64,000 nucleotides of DNA from Ancylostoma caninum (GCA_037903475.1 JBAJFG010000564.1:62001-126000), one strand, 5' to 3'; counted from the stretch's first letter, positions 15,141 to 27,438 are shown. Numbers and translations: made by a program. Notes: generated by a model not told the origin, from the sequence alone.

Positions 15141-17547
15141 AGACATATCGGCGACGACATGAAGCGGTCGATGTCTGGAGAAGTGAAAAATTTCTGGTTG
15201 TTGTGGTTTCGAATCTTCTGTCACCGTCTGGTCTTCAGAATCTGTTGATGAGGTCATCACCCGAGGGATGTGTTCCGGTGTGGTATGTTCGAGCACGGTG
15301 TCTAGTTCACGATCGAATGATTTGAAAATCAAAGACCGTTTCCGTGCTCTAGCGGCCAGATTGTACGCAGACACGCTTTTCACTGGTGGTTTCACATCGG
15401 ACACAGAACTGAAAGGACGGGCTTAGAATAAAGGATGCAGAGCTGGATAGCTGAACAGGGAAAAATCAGTACCTTTCAGCTTCTTCTTCTTCACTAATAT
15501 CGTATGTAGAGAAGTAGACATTAGTGGTAGCCGTCGTAGCAACAGAAACTGAATCCGACGTCATTGAGGCTCCTTCTGGAGAACCAGCATCCACGCTCAG
15601 GGTGGAGAGATAGTCGGCCAGCGATGAGGACGAGATGTTATCGTATTTCGAGTGCAACCGAGTTCGAGGCACTGGAACAGAGAGAGATTTTAGAAAATGC
15701 TCTGTTTACTCACTATATAGGAGGAAAATGGTAAAAAAAAATTACCTAAGGGAGCAGACTCTTCATCGACATTTGTCGTCACCATCGTACACGTACTCTC
15801 GGCATCACGCGAAGTAACTGGAGCATTCGAGGACTTCCGATCCGACCTCAAGGCTTCTATGAGAATGACGTCATTGATCTGACGCTCTTCCTCAACAGCC
15901 CCTCGTGCTTCCTCAGCAGGAGTGCGTGGTGATCGCTCTTGAGCTTGAAAAATTCTCTTATAAACAGGGAATTCATCCCCCTGCGTCTCTAACCTGTCTA
16001 CCTTGTGCTCTGCCAAGGGTCCTATCCAGAACTGCTTCAAACGTCTCTGTGTGAATCGGAATCTTTTTGTTCAACCATGGATGTTGCCGGATCGTCGTCA
16101 GCGCTGCACGTGATCCAGCAGCTGTGGTAAGGCACGATTTTATCAATTGGCAGCACTCTGAAAACACGTTTTTGACCACTGCACGGGGTCATATAGCCCG
16201 GATTCCCTAGCATTTTTCGATAGTTTACGGATGTGTGAAGCCTGCAGTTGCACCCTGGCACACCCACTACGATGACGCACGTCCGTCTTATGCAAAACGT
16301 CTTGAGATAATCTCTTTGACACGGGTGACGTCATAGCGCGAAGCAACAGATGTGCAACACTGCCGAAGGCCAAAGCTCGAAAAAAAAAAACTCAGAAGTA
16401 ACATGAGAAGCCGGGAAAAACGAACCCTTTGAGAGGTATGAGGGAAACTTCACTCGTCCGAGACAAATTTGAATTTCATTCTTAAAGGGAAGCTGTCCAG
16501 TGACGAGAATGAACAGCAAAACGCCTAACGACCAGCTAGTAGCTTCTAGTGGCAAGTACTGCAATTGTCGAAACCATTCCGGAGGGCAGTAGGATCGCGT
16601 CCCTGGAAATCTTCCGACAATGAAAGTAACCGTTCTCTGTAATTTCTTTTTCATACACATCCTAGCGCCTCCTTCCTGCCTCTCACCTTGAAACTCCTTC
16701 TTCATAGCTTTTTCGGCCGATGCCGTAGCTCCAAAATCCACCAACTTCACTTCGCCGGTCGTCATGTTCACTATGAGGTTTTCGTCCTAGAACTTGAGAA
16801 AAATAGGTTCGAACAATCACTGCCGATATGAAAGAATTACTGGCCCCTCAGCAACAAAAAAATCAGCAAAAAAATAAACAGGAAATAATGAAAAAAAAGA
16901 CCTTGATGTCACGATGGATAAGGCCATGCTTCGCGTACATTGTACACACAGAATCCACAACTTGGATGAAAATCGCTCGTGCTGAGTCTGAAACTTTTCG
17001 TTGCATCGGGAGCAAAGCGTGTAAAGTTTCATCACCGCATACCTTCGTCAAGTCTACCATATGTGGAGATCAAATCGAAAATGTCCATGCAGTTTTCCGG
17101 CCGCTCCATAACAATAAGGAAACCTTTTGAGCTGCAAAAACCTTGTTACCATTTCTCATGTAGGAGACGCAGACGAACATGGGGAAAGCACTTACTTCGC
17201 GAACCAATCTATCAGCCGAATGACACCCGGGACGTCTTTGCACGTTTCCAGATGGCAAACCTCGGATGGTATCAATTGATTGCACGTCTGAAAAACCAGT
17301 AATAGATTCACCCAAGTGACCAATCAATATATCGTTTGATGCGGTAACAAGACTGTACCATGGTCCACTCTCTGACGTGCTTATGCTCGACAAATTTCAC
17401 CGCCACCGGTAGATTGTCTGCTATTCGTACCGCTCGGTAGACGATGCCGAAACCGCCACGACCGATCTCTTCCAGGACGGTGTACTGTCGCCGGAATTCT
17501 TTTGCTGAGTGGGCTGAAACGAGTAGATCTGTTGCTGAATGAGACAT
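15090..17547 (-). CDS. prk: PIM/PRK-family Ser/Thr protein kinase, ten exons
   Basis: Exons (high to low): 17547-17359, 17287-17196, 17131-17043, 16987-16902, 16786-16687, 16602-16426, 16157-16002, 15943-15746, 15671-15473, 15408-15090. All junctions are GT/AG and phases agree, giving 534 residues. The kinase domain spans about residues 22-290. It has a Gly-loop GRGGFG (29-34), VAVK Lys51, probable helix-C Glu72, hinge ERPEN (103-107), HRDIK (148-152), DFG (169-171), CPPEW (191-195) and a WSLG helix F lacking the usual preceding Asp. The Pro-containing ERPE hinge and xPPEW/xxWSLG pattern are PIM-family hallmarks, as in C. elegans PRK-1/PRK-2. Such kinases phosphorylate basic Ser/Thr sites and are constitutively active. 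Residues 297-534 form a Ser/Thr/Glu-rich, probably disordered tail with an acidic SEEEEAE stretch. The start is the first in-frame ATG; an upstream exon cannot be excluded. Confidence 0.92.
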
Positions 17548-18450
17548 GACAGGAAGAGAGGGCAGATGTCAAAAATCACGACAAAATAACTGATGACAGG
17601 CTGCACTCTATTCCCTGCTCCCCTAGCGTTTTCCTCATCACTCATGTCGCAGCCAATGATTGCGTCCATACACGGCTTCTCAGATAAACAACTCCTAGGA
17701 ACCCTGGCAGTGTTCTCCTTAGAAGAAAACTAGATGTTTCGCGAGGAAAAAAACCTGGATCAGACTAAACAATCCGGAATCTCACAAATGCAACTTTTCT
17801 TGCAGCTTCGGGCATGTACTTCTCTACGCTTCCACCCCTTTCAATCCCCACCTATTTTATCATGCTTCAGAGCAATCAGGTGCCATTAATTCTTGGCGAC
17901 CAAAGATGAAACTCATTAGCACAGTACTTATATGACCTTCATAACTTCATAAGGTTCACCTCATTGGCCAAGTTCCACCTTAAAAACACGGAAACCACTT
18001 TACATGAGTGCACGACAATATCAAATTTCGCCGCCATACCTCAAATTCGGGCTTCCCACGTTGGAAAACGAGAACACTTTCTCCTTGAAAGGGCTAAATG
18101 TTTGTGAAGTTGATGTAAATGCAATCTCGACGCACAGAAGAAACGAAAATTTGATTAGAACCAAAAAGTGCAAACGCTATTCAGCCCGTCTGGTTGTTCG
18201 TCTTTCGGTTCACCTGATCACTACTACTGGGAATAAATAAAGATAAGAATGCACGATGTGAGGCAAGTTCATGCCAAAATTTCGAAGTAGATAACATCTA
18301 CCAACAATGTTTACGTTTCCTCGACGGCACCACATGTTGAGGTAAGATAAACTTGAGATGTTATCGATGCGAGCATATGCTTGCCTCAGAAATTTTTGTC
18401 CGATAGAAGAGACCTTCTTCTGACAATATTTGTCATGATGACTTATTGAA
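17548..18450. other. Intergenic or upstream region of the kinase gene
   Basis: No coding exon with paired splice sites is recognised. The frame at 18004-18240 is plain AT-rich sequence without domain signs. The kinase promoter should lie here, but I see no reliable motif. Confidence 0.4.
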
Positions 18451-18609
18451 CTTGATTAACATTCATTAGTTTCATTCAAAATAAAAACGATCCCACCTTT
18501 TTGGTGGAGAAAATCGACTTGATATGAGCAGCAGACCGTCAGATCTTGAAGTTTTCGTTTCAACATCCTGAAAAAAAAGCAGTAAGTCAAAGGTAAATTG
18601 AGCGACACC

Positions 18610-18698
18610 TTATTATAGGGATTTAATGGGTAAGGCTCAAAAACTAGAATAGCTATTGGACCCCAAATAGCTAGACAGCAGACAAAGAAGAACATCAA
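18610..18698 (-). other. Possible membrane-spanning exon
   Basis: Minus-strand frame with a hydrophobic run (FFFVCCLAIWGPIAILVFEP) followed by a possible GTGTCG donor near 18610. It could be a downstream exon of the membrane-protein gene at 23-24.6 kb, with the foldback elements at 19.2-20.8 and 22.7-23.3 kb in introns. Only hydrophobicity supports it. Confidence 0.2.
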
Positions 18699-19212
18699 AA
18701 ACCTTACAGAATAAGAGTAATTGCTCTAGCAGAATGAGCATATCTGGATTAATTCAAGCTTAGCGCCAGCTGGTAGACGAATGGAACGAATTTTTGGAAC
18801 ATGCCAATAATTTGTTTTTAGCTAAAACCTTCGGGAATCTGCTCTGTGTGTACTACGCATGTTATGAGGACTAGCACTTTTGTAAAGATAGAGAAAGTTG
18901 AAATTGTAGGCAACTTCATAAACTCTACCCTTCCGTGATTTGAGTGGAAAAATAGGGAGTGGAACAAGTCGTACACGGGTTTACAATGGTTCCTGGAATC
19001 GCTCTGAGACTTTCCTTGTTTGATTAGAAGCTGACAAGATATTGGAGAAAGGCAGAATTATCAGAGCCCGAGATCACAGATCGCAAAACATTGGAAATGT
19101 GTTGGATTGTCGCTAAAAGCCCAAAAATGAACAGGAAGGATAAGATGAATAGCCACCACAAACAAAATATCTTTGTACCAGAAACTGCAGATTTTGTTCC
19201 ATGACTGGTCTA

Positions 19213-20784
19213 CAGTGCGTTTCATAATTATAAGATCACCCCCGAATTTTGAGTTTTCCGGAGAAGCAGCAAGCAGGGGAATTTTCTGCCATATGTGACA
19301 GATTCTCCACCTTGAGAAACCTTTGCAGCCAGAATTTCGTTTCTGTACCTCTTACTCTGTAGTTTTTATAAATACTTTTTACATTTCATACCGTTTCATA
19401 ATTATAAGATCACTTCACGGAATCCAATTTTTTTTTGAGAAAAATCGGAACACACACAAATGTTATAATTCACACTTCCTAAACGTTTGTCAGCGATCTC
19501 AAAATGTCATTGAGTCGTACTGCAAATGGAATTTCCTAGCGTTATGGGGCCGTTATCGTGCCAAGCTTCCAGGATTACTCGTTTGAAGCAATCGACAGCT
19601 CTAAACAGAGGTACTTTCCATAAATCCTCCTGAAAACAATGCATTAGAGGTTCTACATTAGGTTTACACCAAAAATACATCCTGGACAGGGCAGGATTTC
19701 GATGTTACGCGGCCTCAACTGCTCCACCGTTCAGTGGCTCGACTGGGTCGCAGCAGTGTCCTGCTGATAAATGTTGCGTTGTCGATGTCGTCCAGTCAGG
19801 AATGGTTGCAGAGTGCTTGTGGCATCATCCGCTACTGTGCAGAGTCCATGTCGCATGTCGTTCAGACACGCAGGCATGGCAGGATGCCTTTAAAGACCAT
19901 TCCACCTCCACCTTCAAAATCGCGAAGATTGAAGTTGGCAGGATCCTTAATGAGATCTCGCCAGGGGTACCTGAAAAGGTGTTTTCTGATAAAAACCAAC
20001 TCAAATTGAATGATTCTGCCAGCATCAGGAAGCCCTGGCGAGATCTCGGTAAGGATCCTGCCAACTTCAATCTTCGCGATTTTGAAGGTGGAGGTGGAAT
20101 GGTCTTTAAAGGCATCCTGTCATGCCTGCGTGTATGAACGACATGCGACATGGACTCTGCACAGTAGCGGATGATGCCACAAGCACTCTGCAACCATTCC
20201 ATTGCAACCATTCGACAACGCAACATTTACCAGCAGGACACTGCTGCGACCCAGTTGAGCCACTGAACGGTGGAGCAGTTGAGGCCGTGTAACATCGAAA
20301 TCCTGCCCTGTCCACCATGTAATTTTGGTGTAAACCTAATGTAGAGTCTCTAAAACATTGTTTTCATGTGGATTTATGAAAACAATCTCTGTTTAAAGCT
20401 GTCGATTGCTTGAAACGAGCAATCCTGCAAGCTTGGTACGATAACGGCCCCATAACGCTAGGAAATTCCATTTGCAGTACGACTCAATGACACTTTGAGA
20501 TCGCTAACAAACGTGGAGGTAGTTTGAATCATAATAGTTTCGTGTGTTCCAATTTTTCTCAAGAAAATTTTGGATTCCGTGAAGTGATCTTATAATTATG
20601 AAACGGTATGAAATGTAAAAAGTATTTATAAAAACTACAGAGTAAGAGGTACAGGGACGAAATTTCAGCTACAAAGGTTTTTCAAGGTGGGTAATCTGTC
20701 ACATACGGCAGAAAATTCCCCTGCTTGCTGCTTGTCCGGAAAAGTCAAAATTCGGGGGTGATCTTATAATTATGATACGCACTG
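19213..20784. mobile_element. Near-perfect palindromic Tc1-like element with TA duplication
   Basis: The ends CAGTGCGTTTCATAATTATA (19213) and, inward from the right, CAGTGCGTATCATAATTATA (20784) are flanked by TA on both sides (19211-19212, 20785-20786), as for Tc1/mariner insertions. The two arms of about 750 bp match closely and meet near 20000 around a loop of roughly 70 bases. The terminal motif recurs inside each arm (GTTTCATAATTATAAGATCA near 19395 and mirrored near 20600), an IR/DR layout. No transposase reads through; the open frames at 19734-20318 are mirrored arm sequence. Confidence 0.88.
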
Positions 20785-20994
20785 TATATTAAGATCCATG
20801 GCCATATTAAGGCACTGTACATATAAGGACTACTAGAAGCACACTGCTGCTACTAGCGATGAGTGTCGCGACCACACTGTTGAGGTGAGAACTGACAGGC
20901 CTCTGTTTCATTGTTGTTTTTAGGTCAGTTACTGATTGAATGATTTCTGTAAAAGGGGGAGGCCCTTGGGAGGATAAGCCTTTTCTACTGTCGA

Positions 20995-21035
20995 ATTCTT
21001 CAGGCTCTGATGAAGGCGATATTGCCGAAACTTAA
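20995..21035 (+). ncRNA. Hammerhead-like ribozyme core (candidate)
   Basis: CTGATGA (21007-21013), a small stem GGC/GCC (21015-21017 with 21024-21026) and GAAAC (21027-21031) occur in hammerhead order and spacing. One extra A (21014) precedes the stem. I could not find a convincing helix I/III partner with a cleavable UH just upstream, so catalytic ability is doubtful. Such cores occur in Penelope-like and other retroelements. Confidence 0.3.
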
Positions 21036-21039
21036 GATG

Positions 21040-21780
21040 AGTGGAAGAGTACAGTACTAGAACAAATATCTTGGCCGAAGCAGTTGTAACTAATGAAAAC
21101 TGCGCAAGTTAGAATCCGGAATCCGAGGGCTTCAGGAAAGTCGTCCGAAGAATTGGAAACAACCAAAATAGATAGCAAATAGGATGTGTGGGTGTGTGAC
21201 CAGTGATTGTGGTGAAGGAAGAACGCAACAGCAGAAACAAAGAAAATGCGATGTCAAATGTGCATAATAGCACGTCATTTTTGGAAAAGTGTATTCTCAC
21301 GATGATCTTAGAGTCAGACAGTAGATTTGCTTGCACTGGCTGCAACTCGACTGAAAGGGATAAGAAGACTGTACAGACAGCTAGTGCTCGAGTGACGTTC
21401 ACTTCTCTGCAAGAAATACGAAGCCGCGCGGTGACATAAGTGAGATATGCAAACTTGAAAGAAAGCCCGCGCGGAACTACTTCGATAACACTAGCGCGCT
21501 CACACACAAATCAAAAAAGGAGGCAAAATGTGCAATAGGTGAGAAAAGCCATGAGATTTCCGGCAGAAGTGGTCAACGAGCGCTTAGTACTGAATTCCTG
21601 CTTTGGGTGCACTCGTGTCTTAGAAGTTGAGGAAGATGGAACTTGCATTTTGGCGCTCTCCATCTGTGATTTCACCTAGGACAATCTCGCCGGCTACTTT
21701 CAGACTTTAACTTAGGTCATTAAGATAAACTAGAATGACCATACAAAGTGCGAGAAGAAAAAAGAACACTATAGGGCGTT
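21040..21780. other. No gene recognised
   Basis: Open frames overlap on both strands (21109-21507 minus, 21203-21439 plus) without domain, signal or splice support. Confidence 0.3.
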
Positions 21781-21784
21781 AAGC

Positions 21785-22060
21785 AACTTCATAGTGGCAG
21801 GCGCAACTGACTCAGAACTGCCGTGAGCAACTCTGATGCGAGTGCTGGCCGAGACACTCAGGTACACGCGAGCAACCCTATATCAGTGCCGTGAGCAACT
21901 CCATATAGATGCAACTCTGCGTACATCCTACTGCAGTGTGCAACTCCGGTGTGAGCAAGAACAACAGTGAGCCACTCCATGAGCGGGTTTGCCACCAATG
22001 TCATGAGCAACTTGCCTGCCCTTGTCAGCAACTTCACGGCAACTTCGACGTTGTAAAACA
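21785..22060. repeat. GAGCAACTC-type degenerate array
   Basis: Repeated GTGAGCAACTCC / GCAACTTC words at irregular 20-60 bp spacing. Same word family as the GTTGC arrays elsewhere in the window. Confidence 0.65.
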
Positions 22061-22682
22061 TGTCAAGGTGCTCAATGTGCGGCCGCGCAAAGACGACAGA
22101 AGTGACAAATGGTGTCGATAAAAAAGAGAAAGGCCGATCTTCAAAGGCGGTGACACCTGGTGCGCAACTACAATAGAAAGTTGGTGGTGTGAAGTCATGT
22201 GATCAAAATGAAGCATGGTCAGAGTTTGAGAAAATGAACAAAAGGGAGGTTGAGAGCGCAGAGAAACCCGAGTTTCCGTGGGAAAACAAAGATGAGGCGC
22301 TGTTGGTATTTGTAAAAAAGCACTCATGACAAATTGTCTTCAGAATGTCAAAGAACACCGCACACCGCGACTTCACAACGATGCGTTACGCCCTTGTTCA
22401 TCGCAAAACAACACAGAGCCGAGATTTCATGAGTGTTCGCTTATGAGGTTCATGATCACTTTCAAAACATATACAAACGATGGAAGTTATGTCTCCGTCT
22501 GTGAGCATGAGCCGAGTGAGGGACGCACTTTCAAGTTTACACAGTTGTCAGTGAAAATCTGCCATTCAAGTTTACTGTGGAAATGTGGAAATGTGCGATG
22601 GCTGCTCTTCCAAGCATGCGCTTACAGCGAAATTTGTGAAAATTGCTGGAGAACGTAGTATGCATTGACGATGCTATGAGTA

Positions 22683-23254
22683 CAATACCGCCCATAGTTT
22701 TTGCGAAAAAATCGAGTTGCGACGGATTAATCGTTAACAAACCGTCGCAGTACTGTAACTCCTTTGAAAATGAAGCTTTTCTAAATCTGAGCATATTTTC
22801 GGATTGCTCATCGAAATTGGAATTGAACAGTATATAAAATCACTTGAACGTTGACTTCAAAACATTTGTTTTTTCAAAAATTTGAAAATTTTCCAGAATT
22901 TCAGCAATCAGGTCAAAATCTAAAAAACGTCAAAAACCGAGAAAATAATTGAGGATTGAGGCTTCTGAACATGGTCATTGGATTTCGCTCAATTCTCGGT
23001 TTTTAACGTTTTTTCAGATTTTGACCTGATTGCTTAAATTCTAAAAAATTTTCAAATTTTTGAAAAAACAAAGGTTTTGAAGTCAAAGTTCAAGTGATTT
23101 TATATACTGTTCAATTCCAATTTCGATGAGCAATCCGAAAATGTGCTCAGATTAAGAAAAGCTTCATTTTCAAAGGAGTTACAGTACACCGACGGTTTGT
23201 TAACGATTAATCCGTCGCCACCCGATTTTTTCGCAAAAACTATGAGCGGTATTG
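22683..23254. mobile_element. Palindromic MITE, TA-flanked, CAATACC ends
   Basis: Ends CAATACCGCCCATAGTTTTT (22683) and, inward from the right, CAATACCGCTCATAGTTTTT (23254), flanked by TA. The arms are near-identical over about 270 bp each and meet around 22965. The TIR start and TA target match the element at 35397-35863. No coding capacity; the frames at 22537-22837 come from the arm. It lies directly beside an exon (23292) and probably occupies an intron. Confidence 0.85.
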
Positions 23255-23291
23255 TACTACGTGAACAGTGACTCACCAACGTTTTGTCTAC

Positions 23292-23821
23292 CTGAGATTT
23301 TCATTGTTCTAAACAGGAAGTTCAGCAGGAGAAATATCAAGGTCAGAACAAGTCCAGGGATGAACGCCTAAAATTTTAGAAGCTACCCATTCAATGACTT
23401 ACCCTCCTTTGGAGAAAAATAGGCATGACACAGATAACAAACGGAATAACGTGTAATTCTGAAGAACACATGTGGAAGATCTTTTCATCAGGCTCTAACG
23501 AAACCGCACTCCAGGTAGTTTCATATTCAAGAACAGGGAAGACCACCATGAATTCGTTCCAAAAAACAATAAACGGAACAAATCTGTTTGAAGGAAAAAA
23601 ATGGAGGCAGAAGAATGATATTTCAAATGGGAATGTGGAGTTTTCCACAATATTAAATCATTAAAGCGTAAAGAGGGAACACAGTTGAATCACCACTTTC
23701 TTTTGCCTCTGTGGAAATTTTTTTTACTAAAATCGTATTTTTAGTGCATAGAAATGAGTTCAAATATTCAAATATACAGGCTGCCTTGAGCCCTCGTTAT
23801 CTCCCGTATTCGAGGCATTTC
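23292..23821 (-). CDS. Multipass membrane protein, three consecutive exons (partial)
   Basis: Exons 23821-23778 (44 nt), 23583-23403 (181 nt) and 23367-23292 (76 nt) join in phase with an AGG|GTAAGT donor and TTTTAG / AAACAG acceptors. The read-out has two strongly hydrophobic runs: one in the second exon (VIPFVICVMPIFL) and one filling the third (FIPGLVLTLIFLLLNFLF). Between them are RR and a polar loop with ETTW and two Cys-flanked segments. The intron between the last two exons is only 35 nt. The family is not recognised; a chemoreceptor or transporter is possible. The exon at 24415-24570 is a likely upstream part, and the downstream exons are unknown. Confidence 0.55.
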
Positions 23822-24414
23822 CTGTTTGGGACGAAGAACACAGTAACAGAAAGCAAAAACAACTAGAAGAAGACGGACACTCTGGAAGCTCACCCGTTCC
23901 AGCTAAGAAAGGGAAAATCAGATGATCTGATGGGGTAGGATAGCCGTCCAGAAATATTCCCATGATTTTCTTCGTTTTAGAAGGTGATGTTGTGGGAGTA
24001 AAGAGGATTCTTAGGGAACCCTTGAAAACACTGAAAAAGTAGCGCAAAAGGCACCCTCACAATTAGGTATCTACTGAACTTTTCTGGAACAACGCAACCC
24101 ACGGAATAACAACTCAAAGCCTACTGGTTATTCTCGGAACAATCACTTTATACCAGTATATGAATTGAATAAAAACCCATGCAGACACGGAATACATGTG
24201 TTTCTCTATGTGGATGCGACCAGCAAGCGGGTAAATGAACAGTGATGATGAGAAAAGCAGACAGATCTCGCCTGACTCCTAGCAAAACGCAAAACAAATG
24301 GCATCGGCAACACAAGAGGCCCACAGGCTGACTCGGGGTGCAATACTCTATTTGTTGCTCAACGTTCATTAAATTTGCATCGTTTTTCTTCTCGGCGACA
24401 ATCGCCGTCAGAAC

Positions 24415-24570
24415 CTTATTTGCAGCGATTTTCGTACGTCTCATCCGTTTCAGAATACGCGGATATACGAAAGTTCGGAAGCTGTAGCCGAGATCTCGAA
24501 ACAGCAAAAAGCCACAGTGAACGAGAATTGCCGCCACTAAATCAACATTCACCGCACTGGAAATGGTTGC
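24415..24570 (-). CDS. Membrane-protein exon (partial gene)
   Basis: A TTTTTCAG acceptor (24571-24573) opens a 52-codon frame with a hydrophobic run (LVAAILVHCGFLLF) followed by a basic loop (KRMRRTK), the pattern of a transmembrane helix with a cytosolic positive side. It ends at AAG|GTTCTG in phase 0, or may read further to about 24330. Phase 0 matches the exon starting at 23821. The family is not recognised. Confidence 0.45.
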
Positions 24571-25299
24571 CTGAAAAAGTCGAGCACAGAGTGGCGGTTT
24601 TCGAGAGGACGACGTTTGACATCAAGCGAGACTCCTCCACTAATCGACGCTGACATTTACTTCCGCGGGCTGAGGCGCTTTTCGTAAAAATACCAAAAGG
24701 GTCGATCTAGAGAAAACGAACCCTCATTGTTGCGTAGACCCGTAGAAAGAAGTCTTCGCTAATCGTGAGTTCTAAATAGTGGTTGCGGTCCACGTAAGAA
24801 GCCCAGTGACTGCCTGACGGCTATCTTGCTAGGAAATTAAGATCATCCTCGAAGTGACTAACAAAATGCGACTACCGCTGTCTTTCCAGATAATAAGTTA
24901 AATTATAAAATTGAAACTAATTTTCAGAATTCAAAAGGTTCTGTTCAACCATTCTATAACTACATTCATCAAGCGGGTTCGGTATTCACAGACTAGCACA
25001 CATGGCAGGAGCGATTCTAGAAGTTGCAGTGACATGAAGAAGCCACAAATCTCAGAGTGGCAACGACATAAGGGCAACTCAAGAAATCTGCAGTATTTTG
25101 CAGCATAGAATAGCCATTGTATGTAGTGAAAGCATACGTCGGAAAAACGAAGTATGTTCGACAGTCGAGCAGGACATCAGGGTGATTTCAACCACCTACG
25201 AAAGGCAGCAACATGATTGATTTGAAAATCTGTAAATATCCTCATCCACACAAAGAGAAGACACTAATTATAGAAACTTTCAGGAGAAAATTTCACTAA

Positions 25300-26240
25300 C
25301 TACTCAGTGACAAATTTGCAGTAGATGTGCACGATGCAGAGCTAGCTAGTTTCCCATACGAAATGTAATTTAGGAGGTGCGAAAGCCCGCAAAGATTTAC
25401 GGCTACAGCTCCCGTCTTATCATAAGCAGAAGAGAACAGACTTCGTAGCAGTTTCCCCCAAAACAGCAGCAAGTGCGGAAGAAACAATTCCATAAACGGA
25501 AGACGTGAAATCCACACCTTAAAACATGGTCTTGGCTAGAACCTCAAAAACGGCTCCAAAGACACCGATATCATCTTTAGAATGCACTCTGCTGCCATAG
25601 GAAAAATACAACACCGAAAAAGTGCGGCCAGGTGGCTCGATCTAAACATATGGACACCACATCGGAGAGAACTTCTGGATCTGCTGTAAGTGTATGGAAA
25701 GTCGGCGATTCTTGAGAAACATGGCAGAATTTCAAGTGCAAAACTATCGACCAAGTATGCGATTACCTTCGACTAGTTTTTGACTAACAAGCACACATAC
25801 TTACTACTCCTAGTACTTCGAATCCTCAAGTGCACTTCATAAACATGAGATTATGAACCAGCTCCTAAATATAATGTTGTAAGAGGGAGCCTTTAAGTTA
25901 AGCCAAATGAACAGTCATGAGTTGACTACGTAAGCGTGTGCGTATACATAATCTCTCATGAAGAAAAATGGTAAAAAGTGGAGCAAAAGGTAGGAACGAC
26001 AAGAAAAACCCATGGGATTTCAGTATTTGTAGCACAAGTCGTTTAAGACTGGCGCCGAGCAGAAATGAGGAGAACGACGACCAGCAACATATTCTTCCCC
26101 AAGGGCCGTGGAATCGCGTTAGCACAAAGAAAAACCTCATTTGGAATATGTCGCAGTTTCATTAAACGCAGACAGCGGTTTCTTGCGAAGAAACAAGCAT
26201 AACGTCTGCCCAGCAGCGGCACGAAACGAAACATAATGAA
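25300..26240 (-). other. Possible further membrane-protein exons
   Basis: Several minus-strand frames look exon-like: around 25500-25420 (SSVYGIVSSALAAVLGETA, weakly reminiscent of nucleotide-sugar-transporter helices), around 25580-25550 (IGVFGAVFE) and 26234-26130 (basic, Arg-rich). Splice joins could not be made consistent, so these are pointers only. Confidence 0.2.
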
Positions 26241-27029
26241 TAGTAATAGCCTAAAACGAATATTTAACCCTATGGAGCTGAGGCTTGGCTTTTAAATCCC
26301 TCGCTCTATGACTCACTAGCTCTAACAGCCACCTGCCCTCAAGTAGCTCAATGATGTCATTGAATGACGTCAGCGATTGGATTCAGATATCAAGAGAGCA
26401 GGCAAGGACAGTTGCTGCTGAGGAGACAGAAAAACGATCCACTCCAGAGCTGAAAATCTTCTGATATCACGCAATTTCCTCTATTTGGTTGACTGGAGCA
26501 CAGAAAAATTCACTGAGTGGGAAGCGCAATACGAAATTAAGTAGGGGAGTTCTAGTGAAGAAAGGTCCATGATCACGTAATATATGTATAGAACCTCACC
26601 AATCATCATTATTTTCTCAAGACAATGAATTAACGTGCTGCTTAAATCACGTGCAAAAGTCCTCATAAACCTTCTCAGCGTTGAAACTAAATTTATCGGA
26701 CAAGGGATTTCGAAAAAAATAGGTTATGGCTACATTTTCCATCGTTTTCGATGAATATAGCAACTTCCTAACGTATTGATTGGTCATCAGTGGATATTAT
26801 AAATATGTTATAGAACTTTGAACAAGGTTGAATATATTACGCATAAGAGAATTATTGAGAGAGTTTTGCTCAAATCTTATGGAATTCTAATTCAAAGAAG
26901 GTTAAGAATCACGTAGTCCGTGCGGAAAGCTGATGACTAACAGCCAAAAAACAACTGACTAATCCGTCGAAAGGCGTCAAAGAAGCTGATCCGGCCAGCA
27001 GCTCATTGCTATTGTGATGGGATATGCAC

Positions 27030-27438
27030 GGATCAATACGAGGAGCCAGGCTGAGAGGTGAAAAACTGGGACAAGGGACACGCCTGAGCATATTAATGAG
27101 ACGGAGCATCGCTGCAGGTAGGAAGGATCACATCTGAACCAAATCGATAGTACTGCAGAAGCATAAGCGCTGCTCCATTGCTGCCATATGCGCTAGTTTT
27201 TGCCAGCTTAAGGAGCTAATTTCTCCGCTTTACTACCTCTTCGGACATACCAGAAGGCTGGCCAGAAGAGATATGGGCCGTTTACACTCCCCAGAGGATA
27301 CCACACTAACTGCGCGCAATACAGCAACAGAAGCAGCACTGAAAAAAAAACTCCAAATGCTCGGGGATTAATCGAAATGTAAGGTAATCTTTCAATTTTC
27401 AATAAGACAAAAGGGTTTTCTAACACCTCAGTGATCTG
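27030..27438 (-). CDS. Two hydrophobic exons of an unidentified membrane protein (partial)
   Basis: Exon 27438-27237 (67 codons plus one base; AATATAG acceptor, G|GTAGTA donor) contains a strong membrane segment (FGVFFSVLLLLLYCAQLVW) then PLGSVNGPYLFWPAF. It joins in phase to an exon starting 27152 (CTGCAG acceptor) that has Cys residues and another hydrophobic run (SLVPVFHLSAWLLVLI), probably ending near 27030. No family is recognised. Orientation and spacing allow it to be the 5' part of the gene whose exons lie at 23.3-24.6 kb. Confidence 0.4.

Noticed and set aside
19734..20318. Overlapping ORFs of 70-133 codons on both strands
   Set aside because: They are mirror images created by the palindromic Tc1-like element.
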